From Laguncularia racemosa (Eukaryota > Streptophyta > Magnoliopsida > Myrtales > Combretaceae), in assembly GCA_037954665.1 (NCBI GenBank), contig JBBMOL010000422.1, positions 62,001 through 126,000 of the forward strand: 64,000 nucleotides of DNA. Direction: 5' to 3'. Positions 46,376 through 58,583 of the stretch are shown one piece after another. Positions within the stretch are counted from its first letter, which is position 1; every line of letters starts with the position of its first letter. A program made the translations under genes and the position numbers. Below the pieces are notes generated by a model, which did no database searches, had not been told where the DNA came from, and saw only the letters and a program-made list of their open reading frames with translations.

Positions 46376-47389
46376 TGATAGGAATCAGACTCCTCCAGGA
46401 CCTATCAATAGAGCCCGAGCTAAAGGTCTCCATAATCTAGCTTTGAGGGTTTTGCTAGAGAAACCTAATCTTGATAAAATTAACCTACTTCCTATATCTT
46501 TGCATTATAATTTTGATGCATTTCAGCAGGTTCACTTATCAGCACTACAGGATGAAAAAACACCTATACTACTGAGTGAATTAAGGTTTTCAACAGAACC
46601 TAATTCAAAAGTTTCTTGAAGACTGGCATTATGAAGGACCATTTCTTTTATATATTTCTCCTTTTATGAACTATTTTTGGTTGTATTTGGTTTTGGGACA
46701 CTTTCATTTCCTTGTAATTTTCATTTAGAACTAGCCACCTTAAAAGTAGCAAACTTGTAATTTTGACCATTTTCTATCCCTAGGAGCAGCAAGTATAAAT
46801 ACTTACTTAAAATAGGGTTTGAGGAGGCCATTTTTGCAGATTAGACATCAACACTTCACGTATGGAATTAGGGTTCATCCTAGTTCAAAAATCTCTTATC
46901 AATTTCAACTTAAGAATTGGAATCATGGCGAGTGCGACAAAGGGAAATTGTGAGTCATTTCGATTTATCTTTGTTGTTTATCATTTCTTCTCTAGTGAGT
47001 CATATCTAGGGTGGATTTGAAGCTTTCTTGGAATTATTTGTGTGTGTAATTCATGAACAATTGTCTTGTTAAGATTGATTATTCTTTTAGTGCTTGAATT
47101 ATATCTCAATTTAGTGCTGGAGTGAATTGGAATTAGAGGAAGAGTGGAAATCACGAGTTTTGTTGCTTCCTTTTGATCTGATTTTCACATGGATCTCATT
47201 CCATTTTGTTGCTACTTGGTGAATATTACAAATAGGGATTACAATTACATCATTTGATCATTGGTTTTCCATCAAATCTCAAAGGTTTTCACATAATTTG
47301 TCATCCACGTTGGATCAGTTTTTGTGATTGATTTGAGAATTGTTTCTTAAGTCATTTGATTGTGCTTGAACTTGATTTTTAGAACATCA
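46376..47389 (+). repeat. K 5' LTR
   Basis: Runs from TGATAGGAATC to TAGAACATCA. TATA region 46789-46806 with one arm change. The LTR-crossing frame (RARAKGLHNLALR...) is open to 46619, LTR base 244. Confidence 0.9.
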
Positions 47390-48226
47390 TCTTTTGGTAT
47401 CAGAGCACAAGTTGAGAGAAGGAATTAATTGTTGGTTGATTTCGTGATCATCATCTTCAATTAGGTTTATTCATTTTTGAACTAAAATTGTGTGTTGTAG
47501 TTTTTAGTTGGGAAAATTACGTTGATTGAAATTTGATTTGCTACTTGTTGGAGTTGGATTGGAAGGATTGTTGTATCTTCTTGTGATTGATTATTTTCGT
47601 GGAAGGGAAGGAGAATAGAAGTGTTATTAATTCAACAATTTTTTGAACTTGAAAACTTGCCTTTTCCTGCTGTGACTAACTTGTTACGTAAAGGAGCTTG
47701 TGAAGTTGTTGTTGTAATTCCATGGTGTAAATTCTGAATTGGGGAAGTGTATTTTACATATTTGCATTGTGTTGAGTAGTAAGGAATCTATTTGAATTCA
47801 AACACATCAATTAAGTTGTGGGAATTAATGAGTGTTATTTGAATTTGAAATTCATTTCTTACCAATTGAGGAATGCTTGCAATTAGTGAAGAGGTTGAAA
47901 TTCAAATTGGAGTTGCTGCCTATTGTTAAGTTGCGGATTACATTTGTGGAAAGTGGAGTCTATCTTGTTATCCTTGCCATGGAAGTGGAAGTGTATTTGT
48001 TGTTATTGCCATTTCTTATTGTTGCCGTGAAAGTGGAAGTATATTTGTTGTTGTTGCCATTTGTTGTTATTGCCATGGAGGTGGAGTGTAATATTTGGAA
48101 GTATATTTGTTGCTATGGGAGTTGCTTGTGAAGGAGTGGCTTGTGGAACTTAGAAAATTTGTTGCACTGTGATTTTGAAAGAAGTAGGAAATATTGTTCA
48201 TGTGTTGATTGAATTTGAATTCCACA
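47390..48226 (+). other. K leader with PBS
   Basis: PBS TGGTATCAGAGC at 47395-47406 (perfect). GT-rich leader with TTGTTGTTATTGCC repeats near 47990-48075. There is no capsid-like frame between PBS and start codon, which supports true absence of gag. Confidence 0.82.
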
Positions 48227-51200
48227 ATGTCTAGTGAAATGCTTTAATATGCTAATGTATTGTGACGAACATTAAGTACATTTGCTAATAAGGAGGAAGA
48301 ACAAAGGGAAAACTTGTTCCACACTTCTTGTAGGATACAAGGAAATTTGTGTGTCCTTATAATAGATGGTGATAGTTATACTAATGTAGTAGCTGTATCA
48401 TTGGTATTGAAGCTAAAGCTTTCAACTATTCCACATCCTAAACCGTATAAACTACATTGGCTTAATGATCAAGGAAGTCTGTATGTTACCCAAAGAGCTA
48501 GGGTACCCTTCAATATAGGGGACAAGTATTGTGGTGAAATTTAATGTGATATCTTGCCTATGTGTGCATTGCATATTTTGCTTGGCAAACCTTGGTTATA
48601 TGATAGGAGGGTCAATGGCTTTAAGAATACATATGTGTTCCAAAAGGAGGGCAAACGAGTTATTCTGAATCCTATGTCACTTTCAGAGGTCCATAATGTC
48701 CAGCAACAGATTAATCAACCATTAGAGGTTAAGAAGGCTTTGATGCAATATGATGATTTTGAGGAAAAAAAGGTGTTGTTAATGGGACAGGGTGAGATGG
48801 AGAGGCTAATCACAGAAGAGGCTCCAACATACTTGCTTCAGTTGAGATGTGTATTAGGGTTACGGGAACCACAATCTTTGCCTCCCGCAGTTTCTCAAGT
48901 ATTGAATGAGTATACTGATATTTTTCCTGATGATTTGCCAGTAGGATTACCACCTTTGAGAGCGATAGAGCATGCTATTGATCTTATGCCCAGTTTAGTG
49001 TTACCAAACCAACTTGCATATCACATGAATCCCGAGGTGGCTGAGGAATTGAAACGTCGGGTAGATGAATTGGTTGAACGGGGGTTTGTTAGAGAGAGTC
49101 TCAGCCCATGCGCTGTTCCCGCCCTTTTTGTTCCCAAGAAGGATGGAACTTAGAGAATGTGTATCGATAGCAGAGCCATCAACAAAATCACCATTAAATA
49201 CAGGTATCCTATTCCTAGACTTGATGAAATGTTGGATGAGTTGCATGGTTCACAAGTTTTCTCCAAAGTGGATCTTAAAAGCGAATATCACCAAATTCGG
49301 ATAAGGGAAGGGAATAAATGGAAGACCGCTTTTAAAACACGTCATAGACTGTATGAATGGTTGGTTATGCCCTTTGGTTTGAGTAATGCTGTTAGTACTT
49401 TTATGAGATTGATGAACCATGTATTGAAAGAGTTTCTAGGAAAATTTTTTGTTGTTTATTTTGATGATATTCTAATCTATAGTAAAGACTTAGAACAACA
49501 TGTAGAGCATCTTCGGGCAGTATTTTCAGTATTGAGGACACAACAGCTATTTGCAAATATTCATAAGTGTTCCTTTTGCCAAACTGAGGTAACATTTTTA
49601 GGTTTTTTTGTGTTAGGTTCAGGTGTTAGGATGGACGAGGAGAAAGTGAGGGCAATCAAAGAATGGCCAACACCTACTTCAATTACTGAGGTAAAAAGTT
49701 TTCATGGGCTTGCATCCTTTTATAGACGCTTTGTCCAAAATTTTAGTATTATTGTCAGTCCTCCCATAGAACTAACTAAGAAGAGTGTTCATTTTATTTG
49801 GAGTGAAAACGCCTAGAGGAGTTTTGAAGAGATAAAAGAAAAACTCACTTGTGCTCCATTACTGGTCTTACCTGATTTTGACAAAGTTTTTAAATTGAAA
49901 TGTGATGCTTCAGGGATTGGAATCGGTGCCGTATTAATGTAGGAGAAGAGACCTATAGCATATTTTAGTGAGAAGTTGAGTGGAGCAACTTTGAACTATT
50001 CTATATATGATAAGGAATTTTATTCCTTAGTAAGGGCTCTCATGACATGGCAGCATTATCTCCTCCCGAAAGAGTTTATTATTTATACCAATCATGAATC
50101 TTTGAAGCATTTTAGGGGACAACATCATTTGTCTAAGCGCCAAGCTAAGTGGTAGAATTTCTAGAGGGTTTTACTTATGTGATAAAGTACAAAAAGGACA
50201 ATCAAAATATTGTTACTGATGCTTTATCATGACGGTATGTACTTATCACTTTTCAGTCAAAATTACTGGGTTTTGAGTTGTTGAAAGAACAATATGTATG
50301 TGATGAGGAATTCAAAACTGTTATGGAGAGGTGTCTTGGAGGCAGGATGTATGATGGATATTGTGTAATAGATGGTTTTCTGTATACATCAGGAAAACTA
50401 TGTATTCCATCTGGATCTGTGAGGGAATTATTGGTGAGGGAAGCACATGTAGGTGGTTTGTCAGGACATTTTGGTGAGAAGAGAACTTTAGCCATATTAA
50501 GGGAGAATTTCTATTGGAAAGGTATGATAAAGGATGTCCATAGGGTACTAGAAAAGTGTGGTGTTTGCAAGAGAGCCAAAGGGAGGAAAGGCGCATAGGG
50601 TGAATATATGCCTTTACCTATACCATATAAACCATGGACTAATATCAGTATGGATTTTGTGTTGGGATTACCTAGAACACAAAGGGGGAAAGACTATTAT
50701 GGTGGTTGTTGATCGATTTAGCAAAATGTCACACTTTGTGCCATGTTACAAAACCGATGATGCTTTTTTTATTGCTAACCTTTTTGTGCAGGAAATTGTC
50801 AAATTACATGGAGTTTTACACAGCATAGTGTCAGATAGAGATACTAAGTTCCTTAGTTTCTTTTGGAAAACACTATAGAGAAGACTAGGTACTAAACTGA
50901 TGTACAGTACCTCTTACCATCTCCAAACAGATGGACAAACAGAGGTTGTTAACCGTACGCTTGGGAATCTACTCAGAGCAACAGTTGGCAAGAATCTTAC
51001 TAATTGGGTCTTGTGTCTTCCTATTGTTGAGTTCGCTTACAATAGGTTTACTCATAGTTCAACCAGTAAGTCTCCCTTTAAAGTTGTTTATGGCTATAAT
51101 CCTTCCATTTCATTGGATTTTATAGCTGAACCAGCGACAAAGGAAGAAAGTCTTAGTGGAGTTGACCGAGCCCGACAAATTCAACACATCCATGATCGGA

Positions 51201-51595
51201 CAACTGAACACCTTCAGAAGACTCAGGAACAGCAGAGGATCCAGGGAAACAGATACAGGAAAATTCATCTCTATAATCCAGGTGACTTAGTCTGGATTAA
51301 TCTTAGCAGGGACGGGTTTCCACATAAAAAGTCACAGAAGCTATCTCCTAGATCAAATGGACCATTCAGGGTCTTAAAGTGCATCAACGACAATGCCTAT
51401 CGCATAGAGTTACAAGGAGAGTATGGAGTATCAGCAACTTTTAATGTCTCAGATCTCTCACCATACTTAGCAGATGACGTGCATGAAGATCCATCAAATT
51501 TGAGGGCAAATCTTCCAGAAGCCCAAGAGATGATAGGAATCAGACTCCTCCATGACCTATCACCAAGGCCCGAGCTAAGGGTCTCCATAATCTAG
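48227..51595 (+). pseudogene. K gag-less pol: protease, RT, RNase H, integrase
   Basis: Starts MSSEML at 48227. Protease at about 48310-48650 (D-G-D-S, LLGKPWLYDRR). RT from about 48950, with FVPKKDGT and catalytic YFDD at 49457-49468. RNase H near 49900 (KCDASG) and TWQHYL. Integrase has an HHCC finger (about 50450-50570), catalytic Asp codons at 50653 and 50834 and Glu at 50942 (35 residues between the last two), then GPFRVL..INDNAYRI. Stops include 48245, 48542, 49151 (TGG to TAG), 49814 and 49940; frame changes occur near 50155 and 50690. A one-base loss just before the LTR shifts the LTR-crossing frame. This is the best preserved gag-less pol here. Confidence 0.88.
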
Positions 51596-51941
51596 CTTTG
51601 AGGGTTTTGCTAGAGAAACCTAATCTTGAGAAAACTAACCTACTTCCTATATCTTTGCATTATAATTTTGATGCATTTCAACAAGTTCACTTATCAGTCC
51701 TATAGGATGCAAAAACACCTATACTACTAAGCGAATCAGGATTTCCAATGGAACCTAATTCAAAAGTTTCTTAAAAACCAGCATTATGAAGGATCATTTC
51801 ATATATATATTTCTCCTTTTATGAACTATTTTTGGTTGTATTTGGTTTTGGGACACTTTCATTTCCTTGTAATTTTCATTTAGGACTTGCCACCTTAAAA
51901 GTGGCAAACTTGTAATTTTGACCATTTTCTAACCCTAGGAG
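51531..51941 (+). repeat. K 3' LTR, left part
   Basis: Starts TGATAGGAATCAGACTCC like K's 5' LTR and is interrupted after 411 bp, just before its TATA region, by LTR L. Confidence 0.88.
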
Positions 51942-52979
51942 TGATAAGAATCAAAATCCGACAAGACCTATCATTAGGGCAAAAACTAAAGGAATTCAAA
52001 TTTTAGCAATGAGGGCCCATTTTGAGCAAATCGACCCCGGAATTATTTATATATTAACCTCTTTTCTATTATTCTTGTATTGTGTATTCCAACAGGCACA
52101 CTTATCATATTCTATAGGGCAATAAACAAACTCTCTCAGACTCAGCTTGTGGGTTATCCATGGACCGACCTGAACTAGCGATGAGCTGGGCTGATGGATC
52201 CTATAGAAGACCGGCATGTTGAAGACCAATTTCTTTTATATATTTTTCATTTGCATGGACTATTTATGTTGTAATCATTTTGGGACACTTTTATTTCCTT
52301 GTAATTTTCATTTAGGGTTAGCCACCTTAAAAGTGGCAAACTTGTAATTTTGAGTACTTTTTAACCCTAGGAGTAGCAAGTATAAATACTTGCTTAAGAG
52401 AGGGTTTGAGGAGGCTTATTTTTACAGAACAAACACTTCACATTTTCGTGAGAGGGCTTAGGGTTTTCCTAATTCCAAATTCTCTTATCAATTTCAATCC
52501 CAAGAAGTTGAAATTGTGGCGAGTGCAACAAGGAGAAATCGTGAGTAATATCAGTTCCTTATTGTTGTTTTCCATTTCATCACTAGTGCGTCATATCTAG
52601 GGTTGATTTGGATGTTCTTGGACTTGTTTTAATTTGCAATTCGTGATCAATAGCTTGTTATAGGATTGATTGTGTTGATGTATGATATCATTCTCTTCAT
52701 TGTGACGTGAATTGGATAGTTGAAGGAAGGGATTGGAATTTGCGGTTTGACCCATTTGTTTTCTTGATTTGATTCACGTGGGTTTCAATTATAATTGTTA
52801 TTATTTGATGAAGATTACTTGTTTGGATTGATAATAGCAATTGGAGCTCTTTGGATTTCAATCCATTGCCTTAGGATTTCCACATTTACCTAGTCAAGTG
52901 AACCGGTTTTTGTGTGTGTGAATTGAGGAGTTTTCCTTGATTCTTTTGATTGTACTTAAGCTTGAATTTAGGCACATCA
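51942..52979 (+). repeat. LTR L
   Basis: Complete 1038-bp LTR of the B/F type (TGATAAGAATC to AGGCACATCA), TATA palindrome 52376-52393. It is followed by TCTCTTTTGGT, the first bases of a PBS region, then by internal sequence of another LTR. Left flank AGGAG is not duplicated at 52980, so it is not a simple solo LTR. Confidence 0.85.
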
Positions 52980-52985
52980 TCTCTT

Positions 52986-53706
52986 TTGGTTGTATTTTGG
53001 TTTTGGGACACTTTTATTTCTTTGTAATTTTCATTTAGGGTTAGCAACCTTTAAAGTGCCAAACTTGTAATTTTGAGCACTTTTTAACCCTAGGAGTAGC
53101 AAGTATAAATACTTGCTTAAGAGAGGGTTTGAGGAGGCTTATTTTGCAGAAAAAACACTTCACATTTCGTGAGAGGGCTTAGGGTTTCCTAATTCCAAAA
53201 TTCTCTTATCAATTTCAATCCCAAGAAGTTAGAATTGTGGCGAGTGCAACAAGGAGAAATCGTGAGTAATATCGATTCATCTTTGTTGTTGTTCATTTCT
53301 TCTCTAGTGAGTCATATCTAGGGTTGATTTGAATCTTTCTTGGACTTTTTAGTGATTGTAATTCGTGGATAATCATCTTGTAAAGGTTGATTGTTCATTG
53401 AGATTGAATGCTTCTTAGTGATTGGCGTGAATTGGCATTATTGGAAGGATTTTGAGATCACGGTTTTGTGCTTGTCTTTATTGCTTCCTTTTGATCTGAT
53501 TTTTACGTGAACTTCATGTTCTCTTGTGGTTATTTGGTTAATATTATCATTAGAGATTACAATTGAATCATTTGAACAACAATTTCATCAAAATCTACAC
53601 GGTGTGCATGTGAAATTGCCCTCAAGTGAACCGGTTTGTGTTTTGTGAATTGAGGTGTTTTCCTTGATTCTTTTGATTGTGCTTAAGCTTGGAATTAGGC
53701 ACATCA
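52986..53706 (+). repeat. M 5' LTR, right part
   Basis: Begins at TTGGTTGTATTTTGG, an internal LTR position, and ends AGGCACATCA. TATA palindrome 53099-53116. Very close to the corresponding part of the 3' LTR. Confidence 0.88.
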
Positions 53707-54582
53707 TCTTTTTGGTATGAAAGCTCTTGTTGAGAGAAGGGAATTGGTTATATTTGATTTCGTGGAAGTGATCATCAATTAGGGTTGATCAAGTGAAAAC
53801 CGCAATTGTGTTGTTGTTGTTGTTTGAGATTGCGAAATTACCTTGGATTGGGATTTGATTTGCTGATTGTTGGAGTTGGTTTGGGAAGGTTATTATATCA
53901 CTTTGTGGTCACTAATTAACATGGAAGAGCAGAATTACAAAGTAAAGTTTACTTTAGCAATTTTTTGAACTTACAAAACTTACCAATTCTTGCCGTGAAT
54001 AGCTTGTGGCATGAGGAGGTTGTGTTGTTTGTTGTCTTTGATTTCCATTGTGTAATTCTGAATTGGTGGAGTACAATTTGCAGATTACATTATGTTTGAT
54101 TAGTAAGGAATTATTTGAATTCAAAAACATATGCAATTAAGTTGTGGGAGTTAATGATTACTATTTAAATTTGAATTCATTGTTACCAATTGAGGAAGGC
54201 TTGCAATAAGTGAAGTTATTTGAATTTCAAATTGAAAGTTGCTGCCTATAGTGGGATTCAGAATTCATTTTGGGAAAGCTACTTATTAATTTTTTGTTTT
54301 CATTATTTTCCGTGGAAGTTGAAGTCTACTTGTAATCAATATTCACCTTGTTGTTGCCGTGGAGTGACTTGTGGAAATTAAATTTGTTGCACCGTGTAAT
54401 TGTGGCGTGTTGTGGAGAAGAGTATTATACGTGAGTTGTAATTATATAATTGTAACATTAAATGGGTTTGTTTGTTTATCTTTTGTAGTTGCTATTGTGT
54501 GGAATTTAGGGAAGCATAGTAGTGGAAGTGTGTACCTTTGAATCAAATTGTTTTGAGGAACAACATACAAGAATCTACAAAT
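53707..54582 (+). other. M leader with PBS
   Basis: PBS at 53713-53724 reads TGGTATGAAAGC (two changes). The leader aligns with that of E. Confidence 0.78.
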
Positions 54583-56418
54583 ATGTCTAATGACAGTGTG
54601 AATGGGGGATTGGGTGAAGAAGCCAATAGCCAGGTTGGTGGAGGTCATGGTCGTAATGTGGCAGGCAGGAGAACTTTGGAGGAACAACTTCAGGAGCTTA
54701 CTACTATAGTTGCTACACTGGCAACTAGAGTTGATAGGATGACTTTGCCACAACCACCAGTGGTAAACCAACCAGCACCACCTCGAGTAACTCCACAAAA
54801 CCCTCATCGAAACAGAGTAGTGGAAGAAAGGGATGACAATTTTGGGGTAAACCTAAATCATAATAGGGATTTCAGGCCACCTCGGGGTTTGGAGTATGTG
54901 AAACTACAGTTGCCATCCTATGATGGTAAGGGATCAGTAGATGAATACTTAGACTGGGAAGATAAGGTCGAAGGTCTCTTCGAATGTTATGAGATCGACG
55001 ACAGTACCAGGGTCAGATTGGCTGCTGTTGAATTTGTAGGGTATGCTGCACTTTGGTGGAAGAATCTGATCATCAACAAGCTTCGGGATGGAGAGGCTGA
55101 GGTTCAGACCTGGAGGGACATGAAGCTGTTGCTAAGGAAAAGGTTCATTCCTGAGCACTACAAACAGGAGCTGTTTATGCGATTGCAAACCTTGAGGCAG
55201 GGGGGCAAAACAGTGGATGATTATGTGCAGGAATTTGAGACTCTTATGATTAGGTGTGGGTCAGTTGAGCCTCCAGAACAAACTATAGCACGATTTGTCT
55301 CAGGTCTAAAATATGAGATAGCGTGTATTGTTGAGCTGCAGCGCTATACCACACTTGATGAGGCTATTCAGTTGGCCTTAAAAGTAGAGAGACAGAGGAG
55401 GTCCAACTTCTTTAGGGCTCCAAGCAGTAGGCCCAACACTGTTAATAGACCCATCTCAGCCGACAGTCGATCATGGGGAACAAAGGCGGTAGGTGAGGGA
55501 GTCAAGACAGTGGACACTACTACCCTAACCATTATAAGAGAAAACTTACCCACTGGGAAGGGTAAAGAGGTCATGGCCCCAGAAACGAGGCAAACTGTTC
55601 CCGGATCTACTAGTGGGAAAGCGCGCCAGATAAAATGTTTTAAATGCATGGGATTTGGGCATATGGCTGCACAGTGTCCAAATAAGAGGGTGATGACTAT
55701 TATGGAAGACATTGGAGAGGATACTGAGGATGACCATGATCAGATTGAGCCTACAGATCTACCAACAACACTGCAGGAATATTATGATGATTAGAATGTA
55801 AATGCGCCTGAGGAACATACAGGAGGGAAATATCTACCCCTCAATGTGTTACGCAAGGTTTTATCCACATCTCCTGATACCAGTGATATTCAGAGGGAGA
55901 ACATATTTCATACCACTTGCAGAATCAGAGGTAACCTTTGTGTACTCATCATCGATAGTGGTAGTTGCACGAATGTTATATCTGCTGCACTGGTAGACAA
56001 ATTACAACTGTCTACTATACCACATTCTAGTCCTTATCACTTGCATTGGCTGGATAATAGAGGTAGCATGCATGTTACCCTTAGGGCAAGGGTTCCTGTG
56101 AGTGTAGGGCAGAACTATCATGATGAGATCCTTTGTGATATAGTTCCTATGCATGCATTCCATTTACTGTTGGGTCGACCTTGGTTGTATGATTGATGGG
56201 TGATACATGATGGGTTTGAAAATACCTATATGTTCAACATGGGCGAGTCACGCATAGTTTTATTACCGATGACTCCATCTGAGGTCCAGGGTTTTCAGAA
56301 ACAGATCAGGAATCCATCCACTACCATGGTTAGCCGGGAGAGTAGGACAACAGAGATCCTAGGGTTCAGTTCCACAACTGATCCTCTAGATTTGAGGGCA
56401 AATCTTTCAGAAGCCTGA
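54583..56418 (+). pseudogene. M gag-protease, nearly intact single frame
   Basis: Start MSNDSVNGG at 54583; 403 codons are open before the first stop at 55792 (CAG in E). Domains: N-terminal LEEQLQEL helix, basic linker, capsid (YDGKGSVDEYLDWEDK, LRKRFIPEHYK), proline/serine-rich linker, intact CCHC knuckle at residues 352-365, then protease with D-S-G-S at 458-461 and LLGRPWLYD. A second stop at 56194 and the final stop at 56416 are both CGA to TGA relative to E. No frameshift. After the protease only about 70 codons and the DLRANLSEA tail remain. A convincing recent gag donor. Confidence 0.9.
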
Positions 56419-56423
56419 GGAGA

Positions 56424-57434
56424 TGATGGGAAAATTTCTGACACCGTCAACCTCTTCAGAACCCAATTTGGATGATTAACCAAATTACCCATATTTTACT
56501 TTATGTCTTTATATCTAATAAAATTTGGGAATAATCTTACAGGTACAATTATACTTCTCCATGGGATGCCAAGATGTCCTACAACTTCAGTTGGACACAG
56601 AACATATTTCAGGATAACAATCAAAGACCCGTTGCGATTGTTCTCTATTCTGAGGCATTGGATCATGAAGACTTATGTTATTTTGTATCTTGTAAATGTT
56701 TGTTGAACTATTTTGGTTGTATTTTGGTTTTGGGAAACTTTCATTTCTTTGTAATTTTCATTTAAGGTTAGCCACCTTAAAAGTGGCAAACTTGTAATTT
56801 TGAGCACTTTTTAACCCTAGTAGTAGCAAGTATAAATACTTGCTTAAGAGAGGGTTTGAGGAGGCTTATTTTGCAGAACAAACACTTCACATTTCGTGAG
56901 AGGGCTTAGGGTTTCCTAATTCCAAAATTCTCTTATCAATTTCAATCCCAAGAAATTGGAATTGTGGCGAGTGCAACAAGGAGAAATCGTGAGTAATATT
57001 GATTCATCTTTGTTGTTGTTCATTTCTTCTCTAGTGAGTCATATCTAGGGTTAATTTGAATCTTTCTTGGACTTTTTAGTGATTTTTAATTCGTGGATAA
57101 TCATCTTGTAAAGGTTGATTGTTCATTGAGATTGAATGCTTCTTAGTGATTGGCGTGAATTGGCATTATTGGAAGGATTTTGAGATCACGGTTTTGTGCT
57201 TGTCTTTATTGCTTCCTTTTGATATGATTTTTATGTGAACTTCATGTTCTCTTGTGTTTATTTGGTTAATATTATCATTAGAGATTACAATTGAATCATT
57301 TGAACAACAATTTCATCAAAATCTACAAGGTGTGCACGTGAAATTGCCCTCAAGTGAACCGGTTTGTGTTTTGTGAATTGAGGTGTTTTCCTTGATTCTT
57401 TTTATTGTGCTTAAGCTTGGAATTAGGCACATCA
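56424..57434 (+). repeat. M 3' LTR
   Basis: Starts TGATGGGAAAATTTC after GAGGAGA and ends AGGCACATCA; TATA palindrome 56826-56843. Confidence 0.92.
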
Positions 57435-58398
57435 ATAAATACTTCCAAGTAGTTAAGATATTGAATTCAACTAAGCAAGTGTTTAAGTAATAATACTCAA
57501 TAACTTTCACACTTAAATGCTTATATTTGAATTTCAAACTTCACCACTCAACTTTCCTTTCTTGCTAAAGTTTTACACCCACAATGAGTCTTAATGTGCA
57601 GCACCTTGCACTACACAAAACTCCACAAATTTACACCACCACACACACCTAATCACGTTGCAGCCACTTCACCACAACACAATTCACCATGTTACAACAC
57701 CTTCAATTAACATACACACATAACGCCACACATACATACCCTTCACTAATTTTACAAAAACACAACTCCACACACATATACCTTTTATACACGTTGCAAC
57801 AACAAAATGTACCCCACTTCCCACAAGTTCTAACCGCAACTTTACAACAAAATAGGCAGCAACTTTCAATTTGAAATTCAAACAACTTCACTTATTGCAA
57901 GCCTTCCTCAATTGGTAAATAATGAATTCAAATTCAAATAGCAATCATTAACTCCCACAACTTAATTGCATATGTTTGAATTCAAATAATTCTTTACTAA
58001 TCAAAACTCAATGCAATCTGCAAATTGTACTCCACCAATTCAGAATTACACAATGGAAATCAAAACAACAAACTACACATCCTCCTCCACGCCACAACAA
58101 GCCACGGCAAGGATTTTGGTAAGTTTTGCAAGTTCCAAAAAATTGTTGAAGTAAACAACACTTTATAATTCTACCCTTCCACGTAAATTAGTGATCACAA
58201 AATGATGCAACAACCTTCCCAAACCAACTCCAATAAATAGCAAAATAAACTCCAAGACAAGGTAATTTCACAAGCTTAAAACCACAACAATCAATACAAT
58301 TGCGGTTTCCACTAAATCAATCCCAATGGATGATTAACTCCATGAAATCAAATGAAACCAATTCCCTTCTCTCAACACGAGCTTTGATACCAAAAAGA
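57435..58398 (-). other. N leader (minus strand), truncated, with PBS2
   Basis: Minus-strand leader of the A/H type, CA-rich on the plus strand. PBS2 lies at 58392-58381 (TGGTATCAAAGC). The leader is cut at 57435 where M ends; the start codon and coding region that should follow are absent. Confidence 0.75.
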
Positions 58399-58583
58399 TG
58401 ATGTGCCTAAAACCAAGATTAAGCACATACAAAACCAATTTGAAAGGCAATCAAACAATGTCAATCAAACTAGTCTCAATCTCATGAATAATGGCGTCAA
58501 TTTCCAATGTTTATAATCAATTCTTCAATTAGGATGTGTTCAATCTTAAATCCAAATATGATGATTGCTCTGATACCAAAAGA
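58399..58583 (-). other. N double-PBS segment
   Basis: Between the LTR terminus at 58584 and a second LTR-terminus-like GGCACATCA at 58399. PBS1 is a perfect TGGTATCAGAGC at 58578-58567; PBS2 is 186 bp further along. Same design as B at 6396 and 7790. Confidence 0.75.

Larger units (their letters stand above)
46376..51941 (+). mobile_element. Element K: gag-less, pol-bearing element, 3' LTR truncated
   Basis: Plus-strand element inserted in J. 5' LTR 46376-47389; 3' LTR starts at 51531 and is broken by LTR L at 51942. The internal part runs from PBS through leader, MSSEM start, protease, RT, RNase H and integrase. The right-hand copy of its left flank GAATA is not visible, so its right end was lost in later rearrangement. 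Confidence 0.88.
52986..57434 (+). mobile_element. Element M: gag-protease-only element, 5' LTR truncated
   Basis: Close relative of E. The 5' LTR lacks about its first 300 bp (joined to the PBS start of L). It then has PBS, leader, a single gag-protease frame and a complete 3' LTR ending at 57434. No RT or integrase. Confidence 0.88.

Noticed and set aside
51942..52979. LTR L as a simple solo LTR
   Set aside because: No 5-bp duplication (AGGAG on the left, TCTCT on the right), and the start of a PBS follows it, so it is a 5' LTR with its interior deleted.
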